From positions 1 to 42,954 of the IMG/VR virus record IMGVR_UViG_3300046323_000362: 42,954 bases of DNA; one strand, given 5' to 3'. Below the pieces are notes generated by a model. The model had not been told where the DNA came from. It was given only the letters and a program-made list of their open reading frames with translations, and made no database searches. This stretch comes from a virus. A program made the translations under genes and the position numbers. Numbering within the stretch: the stretch's first letter is position 1; each line of letters starts with the position of its first letter. Positions 17,797-27,255 of the stretch are shown here, piece by piece.

Positions 17797-20700
17797 ATGA
17801 GCTGTACGATTAAATATAATGAGAATGGTAGTATAAAAAACGTTCTTGACCTAGAAGGTAACGAAAGTAGACTATTCAAGCAGATAGCTAGACTACCACA
17901 TGTTGGAGGTTTAGAAGAAGCTTTGTCTATTTTTAAGAATGTTTATTCAGAAAAAATAAATGAGCAAAATCCTATCTCTTTCTTATCAGATAAAGGAGCC
18001 AAATTAGAGTCTTTCAAAGAGGCTTTAGCTGACTCTTCCGGAGGAAATATAGAAATAGGTATAGATACAGATGCAGGTTTCAAAACCTTATTATCTGTGT
18101 CATCTAACACAAACCCAGCAACTTACGAAGGGTTCATAAACAACTTGATAAAAAGCGATATTTTATCAGATGAAAAGATTATTGAAGACGGGCTGACTTA
18201 CCACAAGGCAGCAGGTAACCATGCACCGTTACAAATAGCGAATGAGCAGATTATAAAAGAGGAGGCCAAAACCAATCTAAATAGAAAAAACTTTAAGATC
18301 TATAAAGACGGTAGAATTGAACTTATCAACAAGAAGAATACCATAGAAGTAAATGGTAAAGACATGCCTGTTGAAGAGTTGAGAACTATGTCTTTGAGAG
18401 AGTTAGAAAAATCTATGAGTAAAGAGGATGCTTTGGAGCTGATTATCAACAATGCAGTCTCTGAGGCACTACCTTCTGGAGTAAGTTCAGAAACTATGAC
18501 AGCTACAGAAGAAGCTCTTAAACTTAACTTATTGGATTTACTAAACGGTATGGGAGTTAAAGTAACTTCTATCGCTAGCTACGTTAGTAACTACAACACA
18601 AGAAACGGTGTAGATCCATCGGCCAGAGCCCTTTTAGATGTAGCTGAACAAGTTATAGCTTTTAAGGACGGTCTTATTTCTATAGACTCTCTTACAGAAG
18701 AGACTTCACACTTTATTGTAGAGACTTGGGATGATGCAGAAATTGAAAACTTACTAAGAAATATACACAAAACTAGTTCTTATGTAGAGTTCTCTCAATC
18801 ATACAGAGAGTTATACACAAGAGAAAATCCAGGTATGTCTGCTGAACAAGTAGAGAACTTGGTTAGAAGAGAGCTATTAGGTAAGGAATTAGCAAAAGCT
18901 ATACAAGAAAGATTTAATACAGAGGGTAAAACAGAAACCCAAAAAAGCATAGTAGGAAGACTTTTTGAATTATTAAGAAAGTTTTTTGACTCAGTGGTTG
19001 CAAACGATACATTCTATTCAGACTTAGAGGCATTAACATTGAAAGTGGAGGACTTGCTGTTAACAAAGGATGTGAATAAGTATTTGAACTTAGATAAAGC
19101 TAAGACTAAGACTTTTAGAATGTATCAGCAACAAGCTAGTGGTAATGTAGTTATAGATACCAAAAATGCTATTGTTAAGAAATTAGTAAAGTCTTTATTA
19201 GAACAAGAAAAAAGTCTTAGAAAAGCAGGTAGAGGATCTAGTGCAGGTATTCAAATGTTAAATGAGACTCTAGAAAAAGCTATTACAAAAAGCTCAATAC
19301 TAGACCTTGTAGCCTTGGCAAAAAGACAAGCAGACTACGTTTCAACGGCTATCGAAACTTCAAAAAAGAGAGGGGAAACTTTATCAAATGAAGAAGGTAT
19401 AGTACTTAAAGGTTTGACAGAACAAATTGTACCTATTTTATCTAGGTTATCAGCTTTAGCTAAAGAGGATACAGATTTGGCAGACATCTTAACAGACATT
19501 GAAGCAGTAAGCACAAAAGTTTTAGCTGTAACCGGAGCCGCTAAGAATGTACAGAATGATGTACTTGATAGAATTATAGACCGTTTAATGGTTAGACATA
19601 GATTAGACGAAGATGTAAGGGATAAATTAAAAGATGCAGTACTTGTTGCTACAAGAGATACACAAATGTTGTATGCTGTTTTTGGTCAAATTACCCACGC
19701 ACACGATCCATTACTAAACATATTAGGTAGTGTTATTGCTGATATGACACTTGATGCAGAACACAGTTATTTAAAAAGAGCTAAGGAGTTTCAAGCAAAA
19801 ATACGTGAGCTTGGTTTTACAGAGTCTGACTTGCCTAAACTTATGGACAAAGATGGTTACATCCTGAGTGCATACGATTTTACAGCTTTTGAAGAGGATG
19901 TATTGAACTTAAAACTAGAGGCTTATAAAAAGTATTCTGGTACAACTATGTCTGATGAGGCTATTAAGAAAGGTATAAAAGAATACAACTTACCAAAAAT
20001 TGAAGATGAAGATGCAGAAAAAGCTTATACAAAAGAAGTTAATGATGCAGTTAATTCTAAGATAGAAAGAAGCTTTACTGAGGAATACTACCAAGGAAGA
20101 GAAGATAAATACAATAGATTAGGTATAAGTGAGGCTACAAAAACACACCTTAAATTATTGTCTGTAGACTTAGGTAGCCTTATGTCTAGAGTAAAGAATG
20201 AAAAAGGATTACCTAGATATACAGCTCAAAATAAATATGAGTTAGATGCAATAAACTTGAAAAGAAAGGCCTTAAAGTCTTTACATGATAGTTTGGGGGA
20301 TCTAAAAACTGGTATAAGACCGGTAGACTCACCATCAAGTACTTCAATAGAAGTGAATGGATCATATTTTGAACTTAGACCTAATGCAAACGAAGAGTCT
20401 AGAATAGCTTTTGAACTAAACAAATTAGATCAAGCGTTCTTAGCTGAGAAGCAAGAAGAGGCACGACAAGCAGGAGGCCAAAAAATAGATGTAGAGAAAC
20501 TTGCACCTAAATTTTTGGAAGAGTTAAACAGAATTGAAAAAGAAGAGGGAAGAGAAGCAGCAGTAGAATTCTTTACATTGAATTCAAGCATAGGTTTTTC
20601 TAACGACTTCTGGAACAACTTTGATAACTCTGAAAGTATGATGACTTTCTTAGACTCATACAGTCAAAGACCAGATGCAGAAGAAGTTTGGTCTGATAAA

Positions 20701-23511
20701 ATAAAAGCATACAAAGAGTTTCTAGATAACAGAAAAGCTATATTAAAGCAATACCAAGACTCTAGAAACTATACTAACACTATGGCTGAAGAGATGTCTG
20801 ATCAACAAAGAGCCAAGGTTATTGAGTTGTCAGAAGACATAGACAGAATATCTTCAGAGCTTTACACAATATTCAAGAATAATGTAGAGCAGGATTCAGA
20901 AAGAACGGTAATAGCAGAGTCTACACCAAACCAAGCTTACTATCAAGCTCTAGAAGATGGTAGAATTACAAAGCCAGAGGCTAAGTATGAGTTTGCATTG
21001 AAAAACATGACTGTAGACAACATTAAGAAAGCTAGACAATTTGCAGATGCTTTAGATGATGCAGTTAGAGGAAGAAGGGTATCTGAGAGTCATAGAAACT
21101 TAATACTAAGAACAGTAGGTATTAATGACCTATCTGAGTTGAATGAAGATGACATAATAACAGCAAAATTAAAGTATGCAGAGTCTAAATTGGCACCTTA
21201 CTATAAGTCTTTTGCACCTCTTGGATTAGAGAGCTTTTACAACTCTTTGAAAAATGGTACACAAGATGTCTCTACTTTAGTTAAACAACTAAATGAAAGA
21301 ACAGACATAAAAGTAAGTAACAATTTTTCTTACTACGAGATGGGGGAGATTAAATTCAAAAACCCTAACTATAAAGAAGATTTCGAGGGTGGTTCTAAGC
21401 AACCAAAACTTGATCAATATCTTAACAAAGAGTTTGTAAGATTGTTCAACCCTATCCTAGATAGCAATAACAATCCTATCTTAGATAGCAATGGTAAAAT
21501 ACAAGCTACTAGCAACCAGAAATTATTTGCTTTGTACGATGAGTACATAGAGTTTCAAAAAGAGAGTTTAAGATCTTACGGTGAATTAGGGACACACAAT
21601 TTATACCTAGCTCCACAAGTATCGAAAACTAGTCTTGAAAAAACTAACGATTTGCTGAAAGGTAAAAAAGGTACGATAAAAGAATGGTGGAGAGATATTG
21701 TTAGATTTAGAGTAGACGAACAAGCCTTTGGAGAGGAGTTGGATGGGGAAGCATTAGCAAAGACTGCTGATATGAGAATCGTACCAAAGTACTTCTTAAA
21801 GAAACTAGAAGAGCCTACAGATGTATCTACGGATCTTTTTTACAGTTCTATGTTACTAGCTCAACAATCACAATTATATAAGGCTAGAAAAGAGAGATAC
21901 TCTGAGTTTGCTACCCTTAATGATTTAGCTTTAAACAGAGCTTATCCTGAAGGTAAAGCAGCTACATCTACAAATACTTACAAGATGTTTCAATCTTACT
22001 ACGACCATAATTTATTTGGGGTAAAAGAAAAGAGAAACTGGCGAGTAAATGTACCAGTACTAGGACAGATAGATGTAACAAAAGTTGTGAATGTATTACA
22101 CGGATGGATCCGAAATAACTCTTTGGCATTGAACTTTGTTGTACCAGTTACTTCATGGGCTACAGCTGAAGCCTCTCTTCTTATAGAGAAGTATGTAGGA
22201 CAGTACGTAGATAAAAATTCAGTTAGCTTAGCAGGGAAAGAGTTTTTAAAAATATCTTACCCGGCCATAAAAGAGAACTTAGAGATTGATTCTAAATCAA
22301 GGCTTTCTATGTTGGGAGAACACTTCAACATATTTGAACTGAGCAATAGATTTGAAAACTCTATGTATGCAAAAGCACCAAGAGTACTTGCAAAATCCAT
22401 GTATATTTTACATACCGCAGGTAACTTTGTGCCACTATCAAAAGCAATGTTGTCACAGTTATATGGTCACAGAGTATATGAGGGAGGATTAGCAGATTTC
22501 AAACAGTTTGAAAAGTTGTACAAAAGGTCTAACCCATCTGCTACTATAAAGGATGTAAAAAATCAATGGGAGCTTCTTGCTGATAAATCTTTTTATAACT
22601 ACTTAATAACAGATGAGGCTTCAGTGTCTTATGATTATGACAGATTAGCAGAAGATATGAATAGAGTTAACGATGACAAGTTCAAAGAAGACTTTAGAAA
22701 CATGGAGTTAGGAGTAGCTAATAAACTTAAGAAAGTTGTAGAGAGAATAGATGGTATGATTACCAACGAAGAAAGAACGAGTATGCAAAGAGACGTTCTT
22801 GGAAGATTTGCAATGACACATAAAGGTTGGTTAGCAATTTCTGCAGCAAACAGGTTTAAAAGAAGACACTTAAATCTACAGACAGGACAAATGGAAGAGG
22901 GTACTTACTACTCTTTATATAATTTTGTTGTAGAGAACTTCAACAACGGTTTGAAAAAAGGTGGTATGAAAGCCGCTTTAGCTGAGTTAAAGGATCAGTA
23001 CGTTAATGGAGACGAAGTACAAAGAGAAAATATTAGAAGAATCCTTGTTGACTTTAACTTCCTTACATTATTGTTCTTGCTAACATTAGGGTTAGGGCAC
23101 TGGGCAGATGATGAAGAAGATATGTGGGCAGCTCAATTCTCAGCTTATATGTTAGAGAGGGTTACCACAGAGACATCTTCTACTCAACTAGGTGTTTTTG
23201 GAGAGTTTTATGCTTCTGTAAAAGAACCTCTAGTAGGGGTTCAAAAGTTAGAGAACTTATTTAAGGTTACTCAAGCATTTGATACAGACGTAGTAAAAAG
23301 TGGTAGATTTTCAGGGATGACAAATCAACAAGTTTATTTCTTAAAGAATGTTGTTGGAGCAAAACCTACATTTGATATCTGGAACGCAGGTAATTTGAAC
23401 TCTTTGAGAGAGACATACGATTACTTTAATAAAGATGAAGCTCTTATACCAGTGGCTTACCTTATAGATGAAGATGATCTTAAGCCAGGTGGATGGGCAG
23501 CAGAATATTAA
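17797..23511 (+). CDS. Giant virion/ejection-type protein
   Basis: 1904 residues. The first 55 residues (CTIKYNENGSI, NESRLFKQI, EEALSIFKNVYS) parallel the N-terminus of the preceding giant protein, suggesting a shared delivery or packing module. At 301-305 is EETSH within LTEETSHF, which looks like a HExxH-type site whose first His is replaced by Glu, so probably not an active zinc peptidase. Residues about 440-620 and 900-1150 are charged and helical. The NPILDSN unit is duplicated at about 1218-1233. Hydrophobic segments occur near 1440-1470 (SLALNFVVPVTSWATAEASL) and 1750-1770 (FLTLLFLLTLGLG), giving possible membrane insertion near the C-terminus. No RNA polymerase DxDGD motif was found. 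It is the last gene of the rightward block, with its own promoter and a terminator behind it. Confidence 0.83.
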   Translation: MSCTIKYNENGSIKNVLDLEGNESRLFKQIARLPHVGGLEEALSIFKNVYSEKINEQNPISFLSDKGAKLESFKEALADSSGGNIEIGIDTDAGFKTLLSVSSNTNPATYEGFINNLIKSDILSDEKIIEDGLTYHKAAGNHAPLQIANEQIIKEEAKTNLNRKNFKIYKDGRIELINKKNTIEVNGKDMPVEELRTMSLRELEKSMSKEDALELIINNAVSEALPSGVSSETMTATEEALKLNLLDLLNGMGVKVTSIASYVSNYNTRNGVDPSARALLDVAEQVIAFKDGLISIDSLTEETSHFIVETWDDAEIENLLRNIHKTSSYVEFSQSYRELYTRENPGMSAEQVENLVRRELLGKELAKAIQERFNTEGKTETQKSIVGRLFELLRKFFDSVVANDTFYSDLEALTLKVEDLLLTKDVNKYLNLDKAKTKTFRMYQQQASGNVVIDTKNAIVKKLVKSLLEQEKSLRKAGRGSSAGIQMLNETLEKAITKSSILDLVALAKRQADYVSTAIETSKKRGETLSNEEGIVLKGLTEQIVPILSRLSALAKEDTDLADILTDIEAVSTKVLAVTGAAKNVQNDVLDRIIDRLMVRHRLDEDVRDKLKDAVLVATRDTQMLYAVFGQITHAHDPLLNILGSVIADMTLDAEHSYLKRAKEFQAKIRELGFTESDLPKLMDKDGYILSAYDFTAFEEDVLNLKLEAYKKYSGTTMSDEAIKKGIKEYNLPKIEDEDAEKAYTKEVNDAVNSKIERSFTEEYYQGREDKYNRLGISEATKTHLKLLSVDLGSLMSRVKNEKGLPRYTAQNKYELDAINLKRKALKSLHDSLGDLKTGIRPVDSPSSTSIEVNGSYFELRPNANEESRIAFELNKLDQAFLAEKQEEARQAGGQKIDVEKLAPKFLEELNRIEKEEGREAAVEFFTLNSSIGFSNDFWNNFDNSESMMTFLDSYSQRPDAEEVWSDKIKAYKEFLDNRKAILKQYQDSRNYTNTMAEEMSDQQRAKVIELSEDIDRISSELYTIFKNNVEQDSERTVIAESTPNQAYYQALEDGRITKPEAKYEFALKNMTVDNIKKARQFADALDDAVRGRRVSESHRNLILRTVGINDLSELNEDDIITAKLKYAESKLAPYYKSFAPLGLESFYNSLKNGTQDVSTLVKQLNERTDIKVSNNFSYYEMGEIKFKNPNYKEDFEGGSKQPKLDQYLNKEFVRLFNPILDSNNNPILDSNGKIQATSNQKLFALYDEYIEFQKESLRSYGELGTHNLYLAPQVSKTSLEKTNDLLKGKKGTIKEWWRDIVRFRVDEQAFGEELDGEALAKTADMRIVPKYFLKKLEEPTDVSTDLFYSSMLLAQQSQLYKARKERYSEFATLNDLALNRAYPEGKAATSTNTYKMFQSYYDHNLFGVKEKRNWRVNVPVLGQIDVTKVVNVLHGWIRNNSLALNFVVPVTSWATAEASLLIEKYVGQYVDKNSVSLAGKEFLKISYPAIKENLEIDSKSRLSMLGEHFNIFELSNRFENSMYAKAPRVLAKSMYILHTAGNFVPLSKAMLSQLYGHRVYEGGLADFKQFEKLYKRSNPSATIKDVKNQWELLADKSFYNYLITDEASVSYDYDRLAEDMNRVNDDKFKEDFRNMELGVANKLKKVVERIDGMITNEERTSMQRDVLGRFAMTHKGWLAISAANRFKRRHLNLQTGQMEEGTYYSLYNFVVENFNNGLKKGGMKAALAELKDQYVNGDEVQRENIRRILVDFNFLTLLFLLTLGLGHWADDEEDMWAAQFSAYMLERVTTETSSTQLGVFGEFYASVKEPLVGVQKLENLFKVTQAFDTDVVKSGRFSGMTNQQVYFLKNVVGAKPTFDIWNAGNLNSLRETYDYFNKDEALIPVAYLIDEDDLKPGGWAAEY
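21448..21495 (+). repeat. 24-bp tandem duplication inside the 17797 gene
   Basis: Two adjacent 24-nt units (21448-21471 and 21472-21495) both encode NPILDSN plus one residue. They differ at a few positions and keep the frame, so the duplication is in-frame and slightly diverged. Confidence 0.7.
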
Positions 23512-23516
23512 GCATT

Positions 23517-23557
23517 AAAAAACCCTACTAGATTAATTTCTGGTAGGGTTTGTTTTT
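23517..23557. terminator. Bidirectional terminator between converging blocks
   Basis: A perfect 9-bp stem (AAACCCTAC at 23520-23528 with GTAGGGTTT at 23543-23551) has an A-run on its left and a T-run (23553-23557) on its right, so it can terminate transcription from both sides. It fills the 54-bp gap between the last rightward gene and the last leftward gene. Confidence 0.85.
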
Positions 23558-23565
23558 ACAATAAA

Positions 23566-24804
23566 CTAAAATAAATGTGTTAGTCTGGCAATCTGGCCAT
23601 GCAATGGGTGATGAATGTAACCTTCAATCGCCTTAGGGGCATGTTGATATTGGTTTCTGTGATGCCATGAATCTGTCCCTGAAGGACTTCTTAAAGCCTC
23701 TACACATACGCTCATATAATCTTTACTGATCTTGTGATGAAAGTGGTGGATATAAATATATCTATGTTTACAAGAACCCCAATCCGGACTTTCGTGAGCC
23801 ATAGTTAATGGAAGATTATCCATTTTACCACCATCTCCATGCGTTGTACCGATTAAGTTAGATCCGTATCTATAATACTTTCTGTGAGCGATAGAACAAT
23901 CAAAAGTAATATTCTTACAGTCTTTGAAGTAAGTTTGGATAACATCAGCCAAAAAGAACCCATGAGTATAATCATGGTTACTAGGGTTGAATACAAAATG
24001 TACATCTGCAACTTTAATAAGCCTAGTCAAGATCTCAATATAAAGTTCTTTTGCAATTAAAAAGTTGGTATACCACATACCATCAGTATCTTGATCAGTA
24101 CCTGAAGTAGTGGTTCTCTTAGGTGTGTCAATATGCAAAATATCATTACCTCCAACAAACAAAATCTTATCAATCCTAAAACCCTTGGCTTTATTAAGAA
24201 GACCTTCAACACCTTCACGAACTCTTTGTACTGCAATCTGGTTATCATAATCTTCCCCTGTTTCAAAGCTTGTAGCTAATTTTCCAATATGAACATCTGC
24301 AGGATCTATTACAAATAAATGCTCATCATCTAATTTTACATCATCTGTATCAACTCTACGTATTGTTTTAGGTTTGTTAGGAATATTTGCGATATCCTCT
24401 AATAATTTTTTGTGGAATGCTTCTGCATACCCTCCATCAACTTGGTTAGATGCTATATTATAATAGGCACCTTTACCAGTATGAGTTACTAACTTATAAG
24501 TACGCACATCTTCAAAAGGAATACCGTAGAAACTACAGTACTCTTTTATGTTCATTATTGTGCCATCAGGCTTCAAGGCAGAAAGAGAAGATACTTTTTC
24601 ATACTGATTTGTTTCTGTGTCTGTATTGTTCTCTAAGTCATCGTCCTCTGGAGCACGCTCAGATTTTAATATGTACGAGTTTGCTTTTTTACGAAAGCTC
24701 TCATCATATATAATACCCACTTCTTCACAATAAGCTTTTGCAGCTAATGTTTTACTTTGTTCTTGCTCGTAAAGCTCTTGTAATCTTTTTTTGTTAATTT
24801 CCAT
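23566..24804 (-). CDS. SbcD/Mre11-like metallophosphoesterase
   Basis: 412 residues, ending in TAG. The C-terminal two thirds carry a calcineurin-type metallophosphoesterase signature: DxH at 170-172 (DPADVHIGK), GGND at 218-221, NPSNHD ending at 278, THGD at 321-324 and HHFHH at 353-357. These residues bind two metal ions; related phage proteins are thought to be DNA nucleases or recombination proteins. The first 60 residues are helical and charged, perhaps DNA binding, and a second small domain (about 75-130) precedes the catalytic part. The gene is the last of the leftward block, with its own promoter 34 nt upstream and the bidirectional terminator behind. No SbcC/Rad50-like ATPase is present in the window, so a partner would be host-encoded or elsewhere. 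Metallophosphoesterase is certain; the DNA nuclease role is an inference. Confidence 0.9.
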   Translation of the reverse strand: MEINKKRLQELYEQEQSKTLAAKAYCEEVGIIYDESFRKKANSYILKSERAPEDDDLENNTDTETNQYEKVSSLSALKPDGTIMNIKEYCSFYGIPFEDVRTYKLVTHTGKGAYYNIASNQVDGGYAEAFHKKLLEDIANIPNKPKTIRRVDTDDVKLDDEHLFVIDPADVHIGKLATSFETGEDYDNQIAVQRVREGVEGLLNKAKGFRIDKILFVGGNDILHIDTPKRTTTSGTDQDTDGMWYTNFLIAKELYIEILTRLIKVADVHFVFNPSNHDYTHGFFLADVIQTYFKDCKNITFDCSIAHRKYYRYGSNLIGTTHGDGGKMDNLPLTMAHESPDWGSCKHRYIYIHHFHHKISKDYMSVCVEALRSPSGTDSWHHRNQYQHAPKAIEGYIHHPLHGQIARLTHLF

Positions 24805-24961
24805 TCTTTTTAATTTCTGTTATACTTATTCTTTTTACAAAATTACTACTAATATTTGGTTTTTCCAAACAAATTAAATTTATTGGCACCGAATTACATA
24901 AAAGGGCATACTTCTTTTTGTATGTTAAATAATCTTTTCTATAAAAATCTTTCTTATTCAT
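24794..24961 (-). CDS. Possible 55-residue basic protein
   Basis: Translation of the gap between the primase-like gene and the phosphoesterase gives a 55-codon frame starting MNKKDFYRKDYLTYKKKY and ending in TAA. Its ATG overlaps the end of the primase-like gene by 8 bp and its end overlaps the phosphoesterase start by 11 bp, the packing seen elsewhere in this block. Against it, a consensus promoter (24838-24869) sits inside the frame. Function unknown. Confidence 0.35.
   Translation of the reverse strand: MNKKDFYRKDYLTYKKKYALLCNSVPINLICLEKPNISSNFVKRISITEIKKNGN
24838..24869 (-). promoter_or_regulatory. Leftward promoter for the phosphoesterase gene
   Basis: Read on the minus strand: TTTG (24866-24869), 20 bp, TAATTTTG (24838-24845). 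The start codon of the phosphoesterase gene is 34 nt downstream. Spacing and -7 match the rightward promoters. Confidence 0.8.
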
Positions 24962-25853
24962 TTTTTAAATATAGTGGGCTTTGCATACCCTTTATTAACA
25001 TCTCTTTAGCAGTCATTTTATAACCTCTTGTGTTTTTTTGCAGGTAATTATTATCTTCAATCAGAGAGAATAATAAATCTTCTGCCTCTTCTTGTGACAT
25101 ATAACCACTTGCAACGTAACCTCCTGCACATAATGCTGTAGATCTTACGATATAGTGTCCAGAGTCCACAATCTTTTCCATTGATCTAGTAAGAATAGTT
25201 CTGACAGTGTTTCTATCTTTTTCACTAACATTGTCTAAAACTTCTATCTCACCAACATGTGGTTTGAACTCGTCAATCTTTAATCCTCTTTTGGTCCAAG
25301 TCTCAGCATTATCTCTGTAAAGGAGATCTGGATCTATTGAAAGGAACAAAGGTAAAATACAGTTTTGTGTAGAGGGGTCAAAACCTTCATACTTTTCTAA
25401 GTAGTAACCCATACCATAGAAGTAACTCTTAAATTCATCTGTAGTCTTACAGACAGGGATCTTAACAATAAACTTACATCCTTTTTTACTAGGAGACAAA
25501 TAAGCTGCTATAATACTAGGTACAGCATCAAATAAAAACTGTTTGAAAGCAGGGGCATCTTGTAACTTATCAAAGTCAAGAACCATAAGTCCTGTAAACC
25601 CTGTAATGTTATCATATTTTCTCCCGGCTCCATTTGTTTTTACACATGGTGTAAAGTAGTATAGTTTAGACTTAAGTTTGTCTTTTAACTCCATATTACC
25701 TGCTGCCGAAGCATCTGATATCTGAGAGAATATGCCACTAATACTAGGACTAGGGGATTTATTTGCTCTCAAAAACTGCTCAAAAGTAACAGTACCTAGG
25801 GGCTCAGGTATCTTAACATCTGCAGGATAGTAAAAAAAGGATATATCGTTCAT
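24954..25853 (-). CDS. BT4734/VirE-N-like (AEP-type) primase-like protein
   Basis: 299 residues. Residues about 60-135 match the BT4734/VirE N-terminal family: YFTPC, then NITGFTGLMVLDFDKL with an Asp pair D93 and D95, then LSPSKKGCKFIVKIP (about 119-133). The DxD pair and the later KKGxK strand correspond to motifs of archaeo-eukaryotic primase-like (AEP) domains, and such proteins sit with replication helicases in Bacteroidota mobile elements. The C-terminal part (about 200-299) is helical. It is the last gene of a seven-gene leftward unit of small unknown proteins. With a DnaB-like helicase and polymerase A encoded nearby and no DnaG-like primase in view, it is the best candidate for the phage primase, which is an inference. 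Family assignment is fairly secure; activity is not. Confidence 0.75.
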   Translation of the reverse strand: MNDISFFYYPADVKIPEPLGTVTFEQFLRANKSPSPSISGIFSQISDASAAGNMELKDKLKSKLYYFTPCVKTNGAGRKYDNITGFTGLMVLDFDKLQDAPAFKQFLFDAVPSIIAAYLSPSKKGCKFIVKIPVCKTTDEFKSYFYGMGYYLEKYEGFDPSTQNCILPLFLSIDPDLLYRDNAETWTKRGLKIDEFKPHVGEIEVLDNVSEKDRNTVRTILTRSMEKIVDSGHYIVRSTALCAGGYVASGYMSQEEAEDLLFSLIEDNNYLQKNTRGYKMTAKEMLIKGMQSPLYLKNE

Positions 25854-25857
25854 TATT

Positions 25858-26310
25858 TTATTTATTTCTTATGTTTCTTACCTTATGGTAATAACTATTT
25901 TTATTTGTAAGTGATAAATATTTTATCTCACCATCTTCATCTAAATCATCACTCCGTACTGCTTCAACTTCAACCCATTTATCAGTCATATAATAGTTAG
26001 CTTCTAGCAATACTCTTCTCTCAGGGGTATACAACCATTTTACATAGTTCCATTCATCATTATCAAACTCCCAACCTGCCTTACCGTGCTCATCTTGGTA
26101 CTCTTGTATTTCTCTAGCTGTACGGTGCTTAAAATTATCATTAAGCAATGGCTCAAGCCTTACAAGCTCTTCACAAACAGATCCAACTACATAAGTAGCT
26201 CTACCTAATGCGTATCTAAAGGCACAAGCTAGTAAAATTTCATGATTAAGCGATACTGAGGGTACGATTTCTACGTACTTTCTACCTACTTTTTTATATG
26301 ATACTTCCAT
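25858..26310 (-). CDS. Conserved phage-type protein with RYALGR motif
   Basis: 150 residues. Near 28-50 is a hydrophobic helix ILLACAFRYALGRATYVV; the ALGR-x-TY pattern recurs in small unannotated phage proteins. A Trp-rich acidic region (about 75-100) follows. No enzyme signature is visible. The start overlaps the upstream gene by 17 bp and the stop is 4 bp from the primase-like gene. Function unknown. Confidence 0.78.
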   Translation of the reverse strand: MEVSYKKVGRKYVEIVPSVSLNHEILLACAFRYALGRATYVVGSVCEELVRLEPLLNDNFKHRTAREIQEYQDEHGKAGWEFDNDEWNYVKWLYTPERRVLLEANYYMTDKWVEVEAVRSDDLDEDGEIKYLSLTNKNSYYHKVRNIRNK

Positions 26311-26707
26311 AACTTTTAAGTTCTTTACGATATTGAATTTCTTTTCTGATCAAGGTTAGGTGTGAATTCTCTGTACCCTCTGGGTAGTAGTCTAAAACAG
26401 CTTGTAGCCACTCATCATTCATGTCACACAGTTTGGTCCAAGTCAAAGGCTCTTTACCATCTACACCACGACCACCTCTAGAAGCATATCTACGAACAAA
26501 CTTAAAGTCATCAGTATCAAAAACTGTAAAGGTATCAACCTTTGCTAGATCCTTGCCTCCAAATCTTATGTAAGCGTTACCTCCATCAATCATTGTCTCA
26601 TTAGGACAACTACATGTTTTGTAATCATGTCTATGTTGACTTACTAAAACCTCTCCACATTCTAGACAAGTGGCTTGGCTATGAACTATTGTTTTACTAT
26701 TCTCCAT
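26294..26707 (-). CDS. Small zinc-ribbon-like phage protein
   Basis: 137 residues. The N-terminus has a probable zinc site: CLECGE (14-19), then RHDYKTCSC, then a DGGNAYIRF strand. CxxC with CxC before a DGG strand is a recurring arrangement in small phage proteins of unknown role. The rest is polar and helical. Overlaps the neighbours on both sides by 11-17 bp. Function unknown. Confidence 0.75.
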   Translation of the reverse strand: MENSKTIVHSQATCLECGEVLVSQHRHDYKTCSCPNETMIDGGNAYIRFGGKDLAKVDTFTVFDTDDFKFVRRYASRGGRGVDGKEPLTWTKLCDMNDEWLQAVLDYYPEGTENSHLTLIRKEIQYRKELKSYGSII

Positions 26708-26996
26708 ATCTTACATCTAGTTCTTCGTTATAAATTTTCATAAACTCCTCTTTCTTACCAAACCAGTTATTTTCTTCTAGTAAGTCGTACCATCTATCAA
26801 AAGTACGATATGCTAGCTTTAGATCTTCCGTATATGTTTCTGGGTATTGGCAATTAATATTATAGGGGTCACAGTTTTTAGGACTACAACACCCAGACTC
26901 CCCACATCCGGAACATACTGGACAATAAGGGCTGTAATTCTCATTTTCTTCTTCCTCTAGCATGTAGCTTTGGATTAACGATTCTTCTTCTGTCAT
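26697..26996 (-). CDS. Cysteine-rich acidic small protein
   Basis: 99 residues. A dense cysteine cluster (about 25-50) has a CPVCSGCGESGCC core and further Cys downstream, in an otherwise acidic protein. It may bind zinc. The C-terminal half (FDRWYDLLEEN) is helical. No known family recognised. Lies 1 bp from the next gene. Confidence 0.72.
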   Translation of the reverse strand: MTEEESLIQSYMLEEEENENYSPYCPVCSGCGESGCCSPKNCDPYNINCQYPETYTEDLKLAYRTFDRWYDLLEENNWFGKKEEFMKIYNEELDVRYGE

Positions 26997-26997
26997 C

Positions 26998-27255
26998 TTA
27001 GATAATTTTATAAAGTTTATACTCTGAATTTTTGGTTTTGAAATGAACCATAGTTTCTGTTTTTTCGATTACTTTTTTAACCTCTGTTGTTTGCCAAGTA
27101 AAGAAAGCGTTAAAAGGACTCATCAATAAACTCCTACCTCTTCTAGGATTTTTGTAATGTTTTTTAAACTTACCTTGCTCATCAAATTCAAGCCACTTGA
27201 TATCTTTGGACTCTTTCATAAGCCCATCTTCTTGCCTAGTTAATCTATAATACAT
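26998..27255 (-). CDS. Conserved small phage-type protein
   Basis: 85 residues, beta-rich with the motifs KWLEFDEQGKF, GRSLLMSPFNAFFTW and HFKTKNSEYKLY. I have the impression of similar proteins in many Bacteroidota phages, without a known function. Its start overlaps the end of the upstream gene by 11 bp. Confidence 0.75.
   Translation of the reverse strand: MYYRLTRQEDGLMKESKDIKWLEFDEQGKFKKHYKNPRRGRSLLMSPFNAFFTWQTTEVKKVIEKTETMVHFKTKNSEYKLYKII

Noticed and set aside
51-23000. Numerous antisense reading frames of 60-118 codons inside the rightward genes
   Set aside because: They lie wholly inside strongly coding genes, have no promoter or sensible packing, and translate to Ser/Cys/Leu-rich sequence typical of antisense shadows.
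7139-23511. Phage RNA polymerase hidden in the giant proteins, as in some crAss-like phages
   Set aside because: I searched for the DxDGD catalytic motif and saw none; the motifs present are peptidase-, GNAT- and ART-like.
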